The notes under the pieces are model-generated. The model saw only the letters and a list, made by a program, of their open reading frames with translations. It was not told the origin of the DNA and ran no database searches. Source: Burkholderia sp. BCC0506 (GTDB lineage: Bacteria; Pseudomonadota; Gammaproteobacteria; Burkholderiales; Burkholderiaceae). From it: a stretch of 64,000 nt of DNA. The stretch covers positions 62,001 through 126,000 of the forward strand of contig NZ_CADFEN010000004.1 in NCBI RefSeq assembly GCF_902833145.1. The letters run 5' to 3'. Shown piece by piece: positions 45,555 to 54,319 of the stretch; the stretch's first letter is position 1; each line of letters starts with the position of its first letter. A program made the position numbers and the translations under genes.

Positions 45555-46436
45555 ATGAAAACGCGCGAGATTCACCGCAAGGCGGCGTGGCTGTCGGGCC
45601 TGGCCGCCGTGCTCGTCATGGCCGGTTGTGCAAGTACGCAGTCCGTTCCGCCGAGCGACACGCTGGCGGGACAACCTTCCGATGCGAGCCAGCCTGCCGC
45701 GCCGGCGGCCGCCACGATGCCGCCCGCGCCGATTCTCGTCGCGCGCAAGTACGTCGTGAAACGCGGCGATACGCTGACGGGCATCGCATCCGCGAACGAT
45801 TGCAGCGTGGCCGACTTGCGTACCTGGAACAAGCTGGCCGCGAACGGCAGGCTGCGCAGGGGACAGGTACTGCGCATCGTCAAGCAGCAGCCGCTGCCGC
45901 CCGCCGGCGTGGCCGGCACGCAGACTGTCGCGGGCAATGGCGCGGCGGGCACTCCGGCCACTGCGCAGGCCGCTTCACAGGCCAGTTCACAGGCCAGTTC
46001 GCAGGCCGTCGCATCGGCCGCGAGCGATCGTCAGGTCGTCAAGGAAACCCGGCGTCATGCGGGCGGTGTCGCGCTCAGGTGGCCCGCAACCGGCAAGATC
46101 GTCGAAGGGTTCCGGCCGGGGCAGAACCGCGGCATCCAGATCGCCGGCCGGCCGGGCGACCCGGTTCGCGCCGCGGCCGACGGCCGCGTGATGTATGCGG
46201 GCACCGGCCTGAACGATTACGGCAGCCTGATCATCGTCCAGCACAACGCGGATTTCCTGACGGCCTACGCGCACAACCGCAAGCTGCTCGTGAAGACGGG
46301 CGATATCGTGCATCAGGGCGATGCGATCGCCGAGATGGGCGACCTCGACAACTCGCGCGTCGCGCTGCTGTTCGAGGTGCGACGCGACGGCAAGCCGGTG
46401 AACCCGATGCCGTACCTGCCGTCGTCGCAAGGGTGA
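45555..46436 (+). CDS. NlpD-like LysM/LytM lipoprotein with degenerate metallopeptidase site
   Basis: 293 residues: lipobox MAGC (C25), a linker, one LysM peptidoglycan-binding domain (about 66-108; YVVKRGDTLTGIASANDCSV), an Ala/Ser/Gln linker with a short DNA tandem repeat, and a C-terminal LytM/M23 domain (about 175-290). The zinc ligands are lost: the HxxxD region reads NRGIQI and the HxH region reads VALLFEV, though AYAHN is kept. As in NlpD and EnvC, such domains activate N-acetylmuramyl-L-alanine amidases instead of cutting themselves. A role in daughter-cell separation or wall repair is likely. Confidence 0.88.
   Translation: MKTREIHRKAAWLSGLAAVLVMAGCASTQSVPPSDTLAGQPSDASQPAAPAAATMPPAPILVARKYVVKRGDTLTGIASANDCSVADLRTWNKLAANGRLRRGQVLRIVKQQPLPPAGVAGTQTVAGNGAAGTPATAQAASQASSQASSQAVASAASDRQVVKETRRHAGGVALRWPATGKIVEGFRPGQNRGIQIAGRPGDPVRAAADGRVMYAGTGLNDYGSLIIVQHNADFLTAYAHNRKLLVKTGDIVHQGDAIAEMGDLDNSRVALLFEVRRDGKPVNPMPYLPSSQG
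45974..46009 (+). repeat. Three 12-bp tandem repeats inside the NlpD-like gene
   Basis: Units TTCACAGGCCAG, TTCACAGGCCAG and TTCGCAGGCCGT encode the QASSQASSQA linker between the LysM and LytM domains. In-frame unit number changes would only alter linker length. Confidence 0.7.
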
Positions 46437-46643
46437 AGCGCGGCCGTTTCGCTGGAACGCGGCGGCGCTCGCTGCTACGCTAGGGTTCATGCGAATCCCG
46501 CCTGCGCGCGGGGCCGACGGGCGTCTTTCGGGGAAGCGCGGCAAACGCCGTCGCGGGCCGGCCGTCGGTGTGAGCGGTCGCGCGTCGCCGATGCGCGGCC
46601 GCGTCGCTTCGCGCCATCGTTTCCGACAGAACAGATCTCATCC

Positions 46644-47543
46644 ATGGAACACTCTCCGACACGCCGCTCGCTGTTGCTCGCCGCCGTTGCCGCGCCGTTC
46701 GTCGCCGCATGCACGTCCGCGCCGGTGGCCGACCAGGGGCGCGCCCACACCGCGCAAGCCGAGCTCGCCGCGCTCGACAAGGCCTCGAACGGACGGCTCG
46801 GCGTCGCCGCGCTCGATACGTCGAACGGCGTGCGCATCGCGCACCATGCGCGCGAACGCTTCCCGCTGTGCGGCACGTATGCGGTCATGGCCGCCGCCGC
46901 GGTGCTCGCGCGCGGCGCGCTCGACGCATCGCTGCTGCCGCGCCGCATCCTGTACCGCCGCTATGAAATCGTGTCCGGCTCGCCGGTGACGGAAAGCCAT
47001 GTCGACACCGGCATGACGATCGCGCAGCTGTGTGCCGCGATGCTGCAGTCGGGCGACAAGGGCGCGGGCAACCTGCTGATGGGCGTGCTCGGCGGCCCGC
47101 AGGCCGTCACGGCGTTCGCGCGCGAAAGCGGCGACACCACGTTCCGCCTCGATCACTGGGAGCCCGAACTGAACCAGGCCGTGCCCGGCGACGAGCGCGA
47201 CACGTCGACGCCGGTCGCGATGGTCGACACGCTGCAGCGGCTGCTGCTCGGCGACACGCTGCGCGAACCGCAGCGCGCGCAACTGACCGAATGGCTGGCC
47301 GGCGGCGCACGCGGGGCGACCGGCATCGCGGCGGGCGTGCCGCCCGGCTGGCGCATCGCGGACAAGGCCGGCACCGGCGGCTACGGCACGACGACCGATG
47401 TCGCGGTGCTGTGGCCGCCGTCGCGTGCGCCGATCGTGATGGCCGTGTCGTTCACGCAGCCGCAGGCCGGTGCCGCGGCGCGCGCGGACGTCGTCGCGTC
47501 GGCGGCGCGCATCGCCGCGGGCGCGCTTGCCGCGACGGCCTGA
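46644..47543 (+). CDS. Class A beta-lactamase homologue lacking catalytic residues
   Basis: 299 residues, alignable from end to end with Burkholderia PenA/PenB: twin-arginine signal with lipobox (PTRRSLLLAAVAAPFVAAC, C23), then the complete beta-lactamase fold. The active site is dismantled: SxxK reads GTYA (G77, A80), SDN reads GDK (G137, K139) and KTG reads KAG (A242). The omega-loop E173 and N177 (WEPELN) remain. No acylation is possible, so it cannot be a working beta-lactamase. The frame is intact, so it may have a binding or sensing role. A LysR gene of the GcvA/AmpR-like type follows 106 bp downstream in the same direction. Confidence 0.85.
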   Translation: MEHSPTRRSLLLAAVAAPFVAACTSAPVADQGRAHTAQAELAALDKASNGRLGVAALDTSNGVRIAHHARERFPLCGTYAVMAAAAVLARGALDASLLPRRILYRRYEIVSGSPVTESHVDTGMTIAQLCAAMLQSGDKGAGNLLMGVLGGPQAVTAFARESGDTTFRLDHWEPELNQAVPGDERDTSTPVAMVDTLQRLLLGDTLREPQRAQLTEWLAGGARGATGIAAGVPPGWRIADKAGTGGYGTTTDVAVLWPPSRAPIVMAVSFTQPQAGAAARADVVASAARIAAGALAATA

Positions 47544-47649
47544 GCCTGCGCCGTCTCGCGCGAAGCCGGCGTTTGGCTTATCGTGTCGGTCAGCGCGCGC
47601 CGGTGTCGGCGCGCGATCCTTCCGCGCCGTTTTCCGTTTCCCGTTCGCC

Positions 47650-48522
47650 ATGCGCCGACTTCCGCCCCTGCACGCGCTGCAGATCTTCTCCACGGTGGCT
47701 CGCCACCGCAGCTTCACGCGCGCGGCCGAGCAGCTGTGCATCACGCAGGGCGCGGTGAGCCGGCAGATCCAGACGCTCGAGGCGCATTACGGTTTTCCGT
47801 TGTTCAAGCGGCATGCGAAGGGCCTCACGCTCACGGCGGAGGGCGAGCAGTTGCTGCCGGTGGTCGACGAGAGCTTCGCGCGGATCGAGGACATCTCGAT
47901 GAAGCTCACGCGGCAGCGCACCGATCTCGCGCTGAAGGTGCCGACCTGCGTGATGCGCTGGATGTTGCCGCGCATCATGCGCTTCCAGGGCGAACATCCC
48001 GATCTCCACGTGCAGATCACGACCACGTGGCAGCACGTCGTCGATTTCTCGAGCGAGCCGTTCGATGCGGCGATCGTCTACGGCACGTCGCCGGGCCCGG
48101 GCGTCGTCGCGCTGCCGCTGTTCGACGAGCGGCTGACACCGGTGTGCGCGCCCGAATTGCGGCAGGCGTCGCCGCTCGGCACGATCGGCGATCTCGCGCG
48201 CCATACGTTGCTGCATCCGACGCGCGACCATCGCGACTGGCGCGCTTGGCTCGACCATGCGGGCGAGCGCGGCGTCGATCCCGCGCGCGGGCCGACGTTC
48301 GACACGCTCGATCTGGCGACGAACGCGGCGATGCAGGGCTTCGGCATCGCGATCGGCGACGTGACGCTCGTCGACGACGACGTCAGCGCGCGCCGGCTCG
48401 AACGGCCGTTCGACATCGTGCTCGAAACGGGCGCACGCTACTTCTTCGTCTACCCCGAGAACCTCGGCAACCAGCAGAAGATCCGCGCGTTCAGCGACTG
48501 GATCGCGCGCCATCGCGACTGA
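47650..48522 (+). CDS. LysR-family regulator, GcvA/AmpR-like
   Basis: 290 residues: winged helix (about 5-65; LHALQIFSTVARHRSFTRAA) and effector domain, with the GcvA/AmpR-group pattern HPTRDHRDWRAWLDHAG in its C-terminal half. In Burkholderia the PenA/PenB beta-lactamase is controlled by such a protein (PenR/AmpR), usually encoded divergently; here the gene follows the inactive lactamase homologue in the same direction. The start at 47650 was chosen because conservation begins at MRRLPPLHAL. Confidence 0.87.
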   Translation: MRRLPPLHALQIFSTVARHRSFTRAAEQLCITQGAVSRQIQTLEAHYGFPLFKRHAKGLTLTAEGEQLLPVVDESFARIEDISMKLTRQRTDLALKVPTCVMRWMLPRIMRFQGEHPDLHVQITTTWQHVVDFSSEPFDAAIVYGTSPGPGVVALPLFDERLTPVCAPELRQASPLGTIGDLARHTLLHPTRDHRDWRAWLDHAGERGVDPARGPTFDTLDLATNAAMQGFGIAIGDVTLVDDDVSARRLERPFDIVLETGARYFFVYPENLGNQQKIRAFSDWIARHRD

Positions 48523-48551
48523 CGCGCGGCGCCGCGGCGCCGCGGCGGGCT

Positions 48552-48884
48552 TTACTGGTAGGTCACGACGGCGATCATCGGTGCGTGCGCGTTGCCCGGA
48601 CGGTCAGGTAAAACGATTGCGCGGGAGGCCTGCGTAAAGGTCGTGGTCTTGATCGTGCGCAGGCTGGCCGCGTCGACGAACGCGACTTGTCCGCTCGCGG
48701 GACGCGGGCAGTCGGGGCGCACGTGCGCATGCGCGGCGTCGGCCGTATCGAGCGCGAACGCGCACGGTGGCTCGACGATCATGCCGGAGAAGTAGATGAT
48801 GCCGGACGTGCCGGCGGCAAATGACGAGGACGAGGCCAGAAGCGAGGCAGCCAGGGCGAACGAGGCGAACACACGATGCTTCAT
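48552..48884 (-). CDS. Small pilin-like secreted protein
   Basis: 110 residues: signal peptide ending FAAG, then GIIYFSGMIVEPPCAF, which matches the start of chaperone-usher pilins (GxIxFxGxIVEPxC), and a C-terminal AVVTYQ resembling the terminal strand of fimbrial subunits. The middle is far shorter than a pilin (usual length 160-190), with a second Cys in RPDCPRP. It may be a reduced minor subunit, terminator or regulator linked to the fimbrial operon starting 6 kb further on. GGAGCC upstream of the ATG supports translation. Confidence 0.6.
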   Translation of the reverse strand: MKHRVFASFALAASLLASSSSFAAGTSGIIYFSGMIVEPPCAFALDTADAAHAHVRPDCPRPASGQVAFVDAASLRTIKTTTFTQASRAIVLPDRPGNAHAPMIAVVTYQ

Positions 48885-49134
48885 GACAGGCTCCAGAGAG
48901 GAAGCGCGTCGCAGCGCGGCCGCTCGGGTGGCAGTCCGTCAACGCTGCGGTGCTGTATGCGTAAACGGCAACTTCATCGAACCTCTTGAGTGAAAAACCG
49001 GAAATAGCGGCGACGAGCAAATGACGCCGGGTTGGTTCATTCAATTTATCTCAAATTTGTGCGGCCGCAAGTCAGGGTATTGCCGATGATGTAAGTTCGG
49101 ACGAGGCGCGCCGATGGATGCGCGATTTGCCGGT

Positions 49135-49158
49135 GAATCGTTGAGGACTCAACGATTC
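49135..49158. promoter_or_regulatory. 24-bp palindrome, candidate operator
   Basis: GAATCGTTGAG-GA-CTCAACGATTC is a perfect inverted repeat with 11-bp arms and a 2-bp centre. The short centre makes it a better protein-binding dyad than an RNA terminator, and no T-run follows. It lies about 250 bp upstream of the leftward pilin-like gene. Confidence 0.45.
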
Positions 49159-49190
49159 GACGATCCCGGGAATCACGATTCGCCAAAAGA

Positions 49191-49223
49191 AAACGGCCGC
49201 TCGTTGACTGAGCGGCCGTTTTG
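49191..49223 (-). terminator. Rho-independent terminator of the GlsB/YeaQ gene
   Basis: AAACGGCCGCTC and GAGCGGCCGTTT form a perfect 12-bp stem with a 7-9 base loop, and read leftward it continues into TTTTCTTTT. It begins 24 bp after the stop codon of the leftward membrane protein gene. Confidence 0.9.
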
Positions 49224-49246
49224 CCATGAGGCGCGGCGTGCGGTGT

Positions 49247-49501
49247 TCAGCTCGCGCGCTTGCGGATCGCACCCACGACGACGAGCAGCACGATCGCGCC
49301 GATGATCGACGCGATCCAGCCGGCGCCCTGGCCCGGCGCATACCAGCCGGCGGCGCGGCCGATATAGCCGGCCACCAGCGAACCGACGACGCCGAGCACG
49401 ATGGTCATCAGGATGCCCATCTTGTCGTCGCCCGGCTTGAGCGCGCGGGCGAGGAGGCCGACGATGAGCCCGACGACCAGGGTTTCGATGAATTGCAGCA
49501 T
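49247..49501 (-). CDS. GlsB/YeaQ/YmgE family membrane protein
   Basis: 84 residues with three membrane segments and the family pattern GLIVGLLARALKPGDDKMG, then GVVGSLVAGYIGR and a C-terminal hydrophobic segment ending IRKRAS. Such transglycosylase-associated-like proteins are induced by stress in several bacteria, but their action is unknown. AAGGAGG lies nine bases before the ATG, an unusually strong site for this window, and a terminator follows, so it is a single-gene transcript. Confidence 0.9.
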   Translation of the reverse strand: MLQFIETLVVGLIVGLLARALKPGDDKMGILMTIVLGVVGSLVAGYIGRAAGWYAPGQGAGWIASIIGAIVLLVVVGAIRKRAS

Positions 49502-49657
49502 GAATGCCTCCTTATAGCCGTTGTGCTGTTGACGAAGGGAAGTGGACCGGCGCGGCGCACCGAGGTTCCCGGCGTCGGGAAATCACCGCGCGGTGCGCCG
49601 AGTATCGCATGACGCCGTGTCGTGCGGATGTCGGGGCGGCCGGGCAGTGCCTGCCGT

Positions 49658-50665
49658 TCATTGGTAATCGAGCAGGACCTGCGCCGCGGCATGAACGGAG
49701 CCGCCGCCGATCGTCGCATCCGTTTGCAGGTACGACGCCCGGAGCGGAATCGACGGCGATCCGCCGGTGGCCCGGTTGTAGTTCGTTACCGTGTGCGATT
49801 GTCGCAGCATCAGCGGCTGCCCGGTCGCGGCATCGGCGATATGGATGCCGATGCCGCGGGCCGTCGCACCCGGACGCAACCGCATGCCGCCGGGCACGCC
49901 GACGACCACGTCGTCCAGCGGGTCCAGCTGGTATCCGATACGGTTGTAGCCGGCCGGGCAGTTGTTCAACTGCACGTGAAAATCGGTGGCGCCTGCAGTC
50001 GAGCCCACGCCGTTGAAGTCGCGGTTCTGCACTGTCGGCAGCGTGACGTTCTGGTCGGAAACCGAGCACGTTCCGTTGATGAAGCTGACGTTCGCGGCGA
50101 GGTGGATGATTGTCGTTTGACCGAGGAGGCCGGACTTGTAATGGATGTAGTAATACCCGTTGAAGGAGCCCGCATTGAGCGAACCGTCCTTCGGCTGGCC
50201 GCTGTTGCGAAACAACTGTATCTCGAGCCTATCGCGCAGTGTTGCTTTCGTCTTCGAGGTGGCCACCTGGCCGTCAATCAGCATCCGCGTCGACAGGCCG
50301 GACACGTTGGTGTCCAGGTCGGGACCGGTGGTGCTGCCCCACACGCTGCCCTTCGAGTTCATCGTGGTGTCAGTGATCTGGCATGTGCTCTTGCCACAAA
50401 TGTCCTCGGGCGTGAAGTACTGACGGGCGACGATGGTTCCGGCCGGCGCGTTCGACGGGCTCGACAACGTCGCCTGCCCGAAGGCATACAGGGTCTCCGC
50501 AGCCGCGTCGGTCGCAAATGCGGTGCATGCGAGCACAAGGGTCGACGCAACCGCGATCATGCGCGCCGCGCGTCGGCCAATACCGGCACGTGTGCCGCGC
50601 AGATGCGCGATGCCTGCCCGGCTCGTCACCCGGGGCGATGCGGACGATGCGTAGAGGGTGGTCAT
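49658..50665 (-). CDS. Fimbrial tip adhesin of a chaperone-usher operon
   Basis: 335 residues, about twice pilin size, as expected for a two-domain adhesin. A long signal sequence (hydrophobic core MIAVASTLVLACTAFATDAAA after 35 basic residues) is followed by an N-terminal receptor-binding-like half and a C-terminal pilin half with CSVSDQNVTLPTV, NNCPAGYN and the donor-strand-accepting end QVLLDYQ. The start at 50665 has AAGGAA upstream; a start at the hydrophobic core would be more ordinary. It is the last gene of the operon, 9 bp after the usher. Receptor unknown. Confidence 0.82.
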   Translation of the reverse strand: MTTLYASSASPRVTSRAGIAHLRGTRAGIGRRAARMIAVASTLVLACTAFATDAAAETLYAFGQATLSSPSNAPAGTIVARQYFTPEDICGKSTCQITDTTMNSKGSVWGSTTGPDLDTNVSGLSTRMLIDGQVATSKTKATLRDRLEIQLFRNSGQPKDGSLNAGSFNGYYYIHYKSGLLGQTTIIHLAANVSFINGTCSVSDQNVTLPTVQNRDFNGVGSTAGATDFHVQLNNCPAGYNRIGYQLDPLDDVVVGVPGGMRLRPGATARGIGIHIADAATGQPLMLRQSHTVTNYNRATGGSPSIPLRASYLQTDATIGGGSVHAAAQVLLDYQ

Positions 50666-50674
50666 ATCGATTCC

Positions 50675-53272
50675 TTATTGAGTGGCGGCGGTCGTCGCAT
50701 CGGCCTGGCAGACGCTCGTGACGGTCTGGATGCCGGACGATTGCCGGCGATGGTCCGCGACCGGCAGGTCGTATGCGATCCGACAGATCGAGCGATGGTC
50801 GGCGCCCCATTGAACCGTGAGCGACCCGCTGTCGGCGAGCCCGCGTGCGAAGATCTTGCTCGCTTGAGAGACGACCCCGACTTCCTTGCCCGTCTCGTCG
50901 TGCACGGTGGCACCGAACGGCAACGGCGTACCGTCGGCCTGCGGTGCCCGGACGAGCGCGGCACGGCCGGTGTCGGTGGCAAACCGGATGAGCGGCACCG
51001 CACCGGCGCGCGGCGCGATCTGCCGGCTGGTTTCCTTCAGCTCGACGTCCATCGAGATCCCCTTCGGGTCGAGCGCGACCGTATTGAGGCTGTACGGCGT
51101 CAGGTACGGCACGACGGCGTAACCGTTGCCGTCGACCTTGACGCCCGACGCGTTCGTGACGCGCGCGCCGGCCGCACCCGGTGCCTCGACGATCGCGAAC
51201 GTTTCGGACAACGGCTGCGAGAACGTGATGCCGCCGCGGTGCGCGACCAACGCGCCGCGCACGCCGAGCGAACCCTGCTGGAACTCCGTGCCCGCACCCG
51301 CGCTGGCATTGATTTCGGCCATGCGCGTGCGGTACGTGACGTTGGCGCTGCCGTCGGTGACCGAGCCCGACCCGGTCGAATGGTTCGCGCTGACGCTGTA
51401 CGACAGCGCGTGATCCTCGCCGAGCGACCCGGACAGCGTCGACTGCAGCCGGGTGCGGCCGAGCGAGTCGTGCGACACGTTGCCGGTGACGGTCACCGGG
51501 CGCGCGCGGCCGAACGGGATCGTGACGCTCGCGTAATAGAGCGTGCTCATGTCGCCGCCGGCGTTGCGCTGCCGCGTGGCCGTCAGGCTATAGGACAGGT
51601 TGCGGAACTGGTTCGTATAGCCGATCGAATAGTTGACGTCCGAACCGGAGCGGTTCCAGTAGTTCACGGCCGATGCCGTGGCGTTGATGCGTCCGCCGGT
51701 CGCGCCGAGGCGCTGCGTGAGCGCCAGCGACGCGCGATGGCGCTGACGCCAGACCGAACTGGCCGGGCGGCCGTCCCGCACGGCATCGCGCGCCTGCATT
51801 GCATCGTTGAGACCGAAATAGCCGTCCGTCGAATACCGATACGCGGCAAGGGCGATGTCGGTGCCGGTCGTTTCGACGGATTTCGCATAGCTGACGCGTA
51901 CGCTCGAACCGCTGTAGCGCTTCTCGCCGGGAATCGAGGTCATGGCATGCGTCACATCCGTGCCGAATGCACCGAACGACGTATTGAGGGCGCCGCCCAG
52001 CATCGCGGATGCGTAACCGCCCGCAAGCGTGACGCCGCCATAGGCCGTCAGCAGGTTGGTCAGGCCGCGCTGGTACGTGGCCTGCGCGAACAGCGGCTGG
52101 CTCGATCCGTAGGAATTGCGCAGCGCGCCCGCGACGAAGCTGTAGCGGCTGATGCCCGGCCGCAGCGACATCGGCACGGCCGCATAGGGTACGGAGAACG
52201 TGTGCACGGAGCCGTCGGCTTCGGAGACCGACACCTCCAGGTCGCCGCCATACCCGGTCGGATACAGGTCGTCGATTTCGAAATTGCCCGGCGCGACCGT
52301 CGTTTCGTAGATCGTCACGTCGTTCTGGCGGATCGTCACCTTCGCATTGCTGTTCGCGATACCGCGCACCACGGGCGCATAGCCGCGCAGCGAGTCGGGC
52401 AGCATCCGGTCGTCCGTCGACAGGCGCACGCCGCGGAACTGCGTCGAATCGAACAGCTCCCCGGACGTATAGCTTTCGCCGATGACGAGTTGCGACGACA
52501 GCGACGGCAGGTCGCGCTGGAGATAGGTCGCGAGATTCTGGTAGTGGCTCTGGCCGCGCGACGACCATGCAAACGAGCCTTCGTGGCGAAAACGCCAACT
52601 GCCGAGATTCACGCCGCCGTTCAGGCCGAGGTAGCCTTGCGTCTGGGTGGTATGGCCGCTGGCCTTCGACGAATAGAGGTTGAAGTTGTAGCCGAGCAGG
52701 CCGACGGTTTCGCCGGCGGTCCACTGATCGGGGTTCACGTAGCCGCGCGCCTTGCGCGCGAGCGATGCCTGCGGAATCGAGAGCCGCAGTACCTGGCGCG
52801 TGAAGTCGAACGCCGCGCTTGCCTCCGGCACGACTTGCTCGATCCGCAGGCATGCGCGCTCGCCGTCGAGCGCCGCGACGACTTCCGGCGCGAGCTTGCC
52901 GAAATCGACGCCGACGCGTTCGAGCAGCGTGCGGTCGAAGCACGGCTGGGCGTCGCCCGTGTCCGGCGCGGCCGCGAAGCGCACGTCGTAGCGGCCGATC
53001 CAGTCGGCGCCGACATGGATGTCGGCGGTGTACACGCCCGGGGCCGTGACGTTGCGCTGCGCGAAGCGCGAGACGTCGAAATTCCGGCCCAGGCGATTCT
53101 GCATGAATGCGCCGTCGAACTCGACTTGCGCGAGCGTGCTCCCGGCGGCGGATTGAGCGGTCGCGCGACCCTCGCTCGACCACGCGCCAACGCAAGCCAC
53201 CACCAGCAGATGGATCGGCTTGATCTTGGGCATGTCGGCCACGGTATGGCGCGGCAGTCGAGTCGTGGTCAT
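50675..53272 (-). CDS. Fimbrial outer-membrane usher
   Basis: 865 residues, normal for PapC/FimD ushers: signal peptide, an N-terminal chaperone-binding domain (VEFDGAFMQNRLGRNFDVSRF), a 24-strand barrel with plug (NNxD-like PGNFEIDDLYPTGYGGDLEVSV), and C-terminal domains with VPYLTPYSLNTVALDPKG. It is the assembly platform that secretes and polymerises the pilus. GGAG upstream of the start. The 195-bp gap from the chaperone gene is unusually long for this operon type but holds no gene. Confidence 0.92.
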   Translation of the reverse strand: MTTTRLPRHTVADMPKIKPIHLLVVACVGAWSSEGRATAQSAAGSTLAQVEFDGAFMQNRLGRNFDVSRFAQRNVTAPGVYTADIHVGADWIGRYDVRFAAAPDTGDAQPCFDRTLLERVGVDFGKLAPEVVAALDGERACLRIEQVVPEASAAFDFTRQVLRLSIPQASLARKARGYVNPDQWTAGETVGLLGYNFNLYSSKASGHTTQTQGYLGLNGGVNLGSWRFRHEGSFAWSSRGQSHYQNLATYLQRDLPSLSSQLVIGESYTSGELFDSTQFRGVRLSTDDRMLPDSLRGYAPVVRGIANSNAKVTIRQNDVTIYETTVAPGNFEIDDLYPTGYGGDLEVSVSEADGSVHTFSVPYAAVPMSLRPGISRYSFVAGALRNSYGSSQPLFAQATYQRGLTNLLTAYGGVTLAGGYASAMLGGALNTSFGAFGTDVTHAMTSIPGEKRYSGSSVRVSYAKSVETTGTDIALAAYRYSTDGYFGLNDAMQARDAVRDGRPASSVWRQRHRASLALTQRLGATGGRINATASAVNYWNRSGSDVNYSIGYTNQFRNLSYSLTATRQRNAGGDMSTLYYASVTIPFGRARPVTVTGNVSHDSLGRTRLQSTLSGSLGEDHALSYSVSANHSTGSGSVTDGSANVTYRTRMAEINASAGAGTEFQQGSLGVRGALVAHRGGITFSQPLSETFAIVEAPGAAGARVTNASGVKVDGNGYAVVPYLTPYSLNTVALDPKGISMDVELKETSRQIAPRAGAVPLIRFATDTGRAALVRAPQADGTPLPFGATVHDETGKEVGVVSQASKIFARGLADSGSLTVQWGADHRSICRIAYDLPVADHRRQSSGIQTVTSVCQADATTAATQ

Positions 53273-53467
53273 GAGCAGTACTCCAGATAGTGTCGAATCG
53301 CGCGGACGCGTTTAGCCTGCGCAGTCGCGCGGGCGTGCGCGGCTGCGTGGCGAATGTCGAATCCGGGGATTCAGGGCCGTCTGGTCGGGACGGCGGGAAG
53401 AGCGGCGGACGAAAGGGGGAGAAGCGGTCGGACGCGCCCGTGATGCGCGCTACCGGCTTCGACCGTG

Positions 53468-54208
53468 CTACGGGGCGATGCTGACCGGACGCTTGACGTC
53501 GATGGACCGGCCCCAGTCGTTGATGCCGCCGAACTCGACCGTTGCACCCGCGGCGGGCGCGCCGGCGAGCTGCTTGATCGGGAATCGTTGTGTGCTTCGG
53601 GGCAGCACGTAGCCCATGCCGGCATCATGCTTGCGGCCGGCGGCATTCAGCAGGACGCTGCCCAAATTGACGACGAACGGTGTCGGATTGCTTGCCTCGA
53701 GCGCGTAGCCGTCAGCCGTGCGAACCACGCGCCAGTCGAGCTGCATCGGCGCATCGTCGGCGCTGCCTGCGAGCCCGTCGGGGCGATACATGATCTTGAT
53801 ACGCGAGCGGACCGCGAGCTGGATGCGGTTCCGGTTGTTTTCCGCGGATGCCTTCGGCGGCACTTCGAGCACGTTCAGCCAGAACAGCGATTCGCGGTCG
53901 GCGGGAAGCGGTTCGCCGGTGTGGACGAGGCGCAGCGTCTGGCCGTTGCCGGATTCCATCCGGAAGACCGACGGCGTCAGCGTGAACGGAACGTCGACGT
54001 TCTCGGGCAACGCGCTGCTATTGCCGTCGTCGAGCCACGCCTGCACCAGCGCCGGACGCTTGCTGTCGTTCGTGAGTTGGATCGTGACCTCGCGCTCGCT
54101 GGACGGGAAGATCACGCGCGTGCCGGCGATCACGACGCTTGCGTCGGCTTGCGACGCGAATGCGGTGACGGCCAGGGTCAGCGTACGGAAGAGCTTCAAC
54201 AGTTTCAT
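53468..54208 (-). CDS. Periplasmic fimbrial chaperone
   Basis: 246 residues, PapD-like two-domain immunoglobulin fold: signal peptide ending SQADA, then SVVIAGTRVIFPSSE and VQAWLDDGN, a G1-strand-type region, and PLPADRESLFWLNVLEVPP, a family hallmark. The second domain ends GRSIDVKRPVSIAP. It caps pilin subunits by donor-strand complementation until the usher takes them. The start at 54208 opens the signal peptide although no clear ribosome site is visible. It is encoded between pilin and usher, the classical order. Confidence 0.9.
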   Translation of the reverse strand: MKLLKLFRTLTLAVTAFASQADASVVIAGTRVIFPSSEREVTIQLTNDSKRPALVQAWLDDGNSSALPENVDVPFTLTPSVFRMESGNGQTLRLVHTGEPLPADRESLFWLNVLEVPPKASAENNRNRIQLAVRSRIKIMYRPDGLAGSADDAPMQLDWRVVRTADGYALEASNPTPFVVNLGSVLLNAAGRKHDAGMGYVLPRSTQRFPIKQLAGAPAAGATVEFGGINDWGRSIDVKRPVSIAP

Positions 54209-54319
54209 AGGCGGGGAGAGTCGGATCGTTGGGAGAAAGCGGGCGGAAACCGGGGTTGTCCGCACCGCGCGACGCGACGGGGGGAGATCGCCGACACGGC
54301 GACCTCCACGCGTCGGGCC

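Larger units (their letters stand above)
48885..49246. other. Intergenic region with palindrome and terminator
   Basis: 362 bp between two leftward genes. It contains the 24-bp palindrome at 49135-49158 and the terminator at 49191-49223. The part near 48965-49075 is A+T-richer and probably carries the promoter of the pilin-like gene. Confidence 0.5.

Noticed and set aside
49622-53290. 1222-codon open frame on the plus strand opposite the usher and adhesin genes
   Set aside because: Same reason: shadow of strongly conserved minus-strand fimbrial genes in GC-rich DNA.
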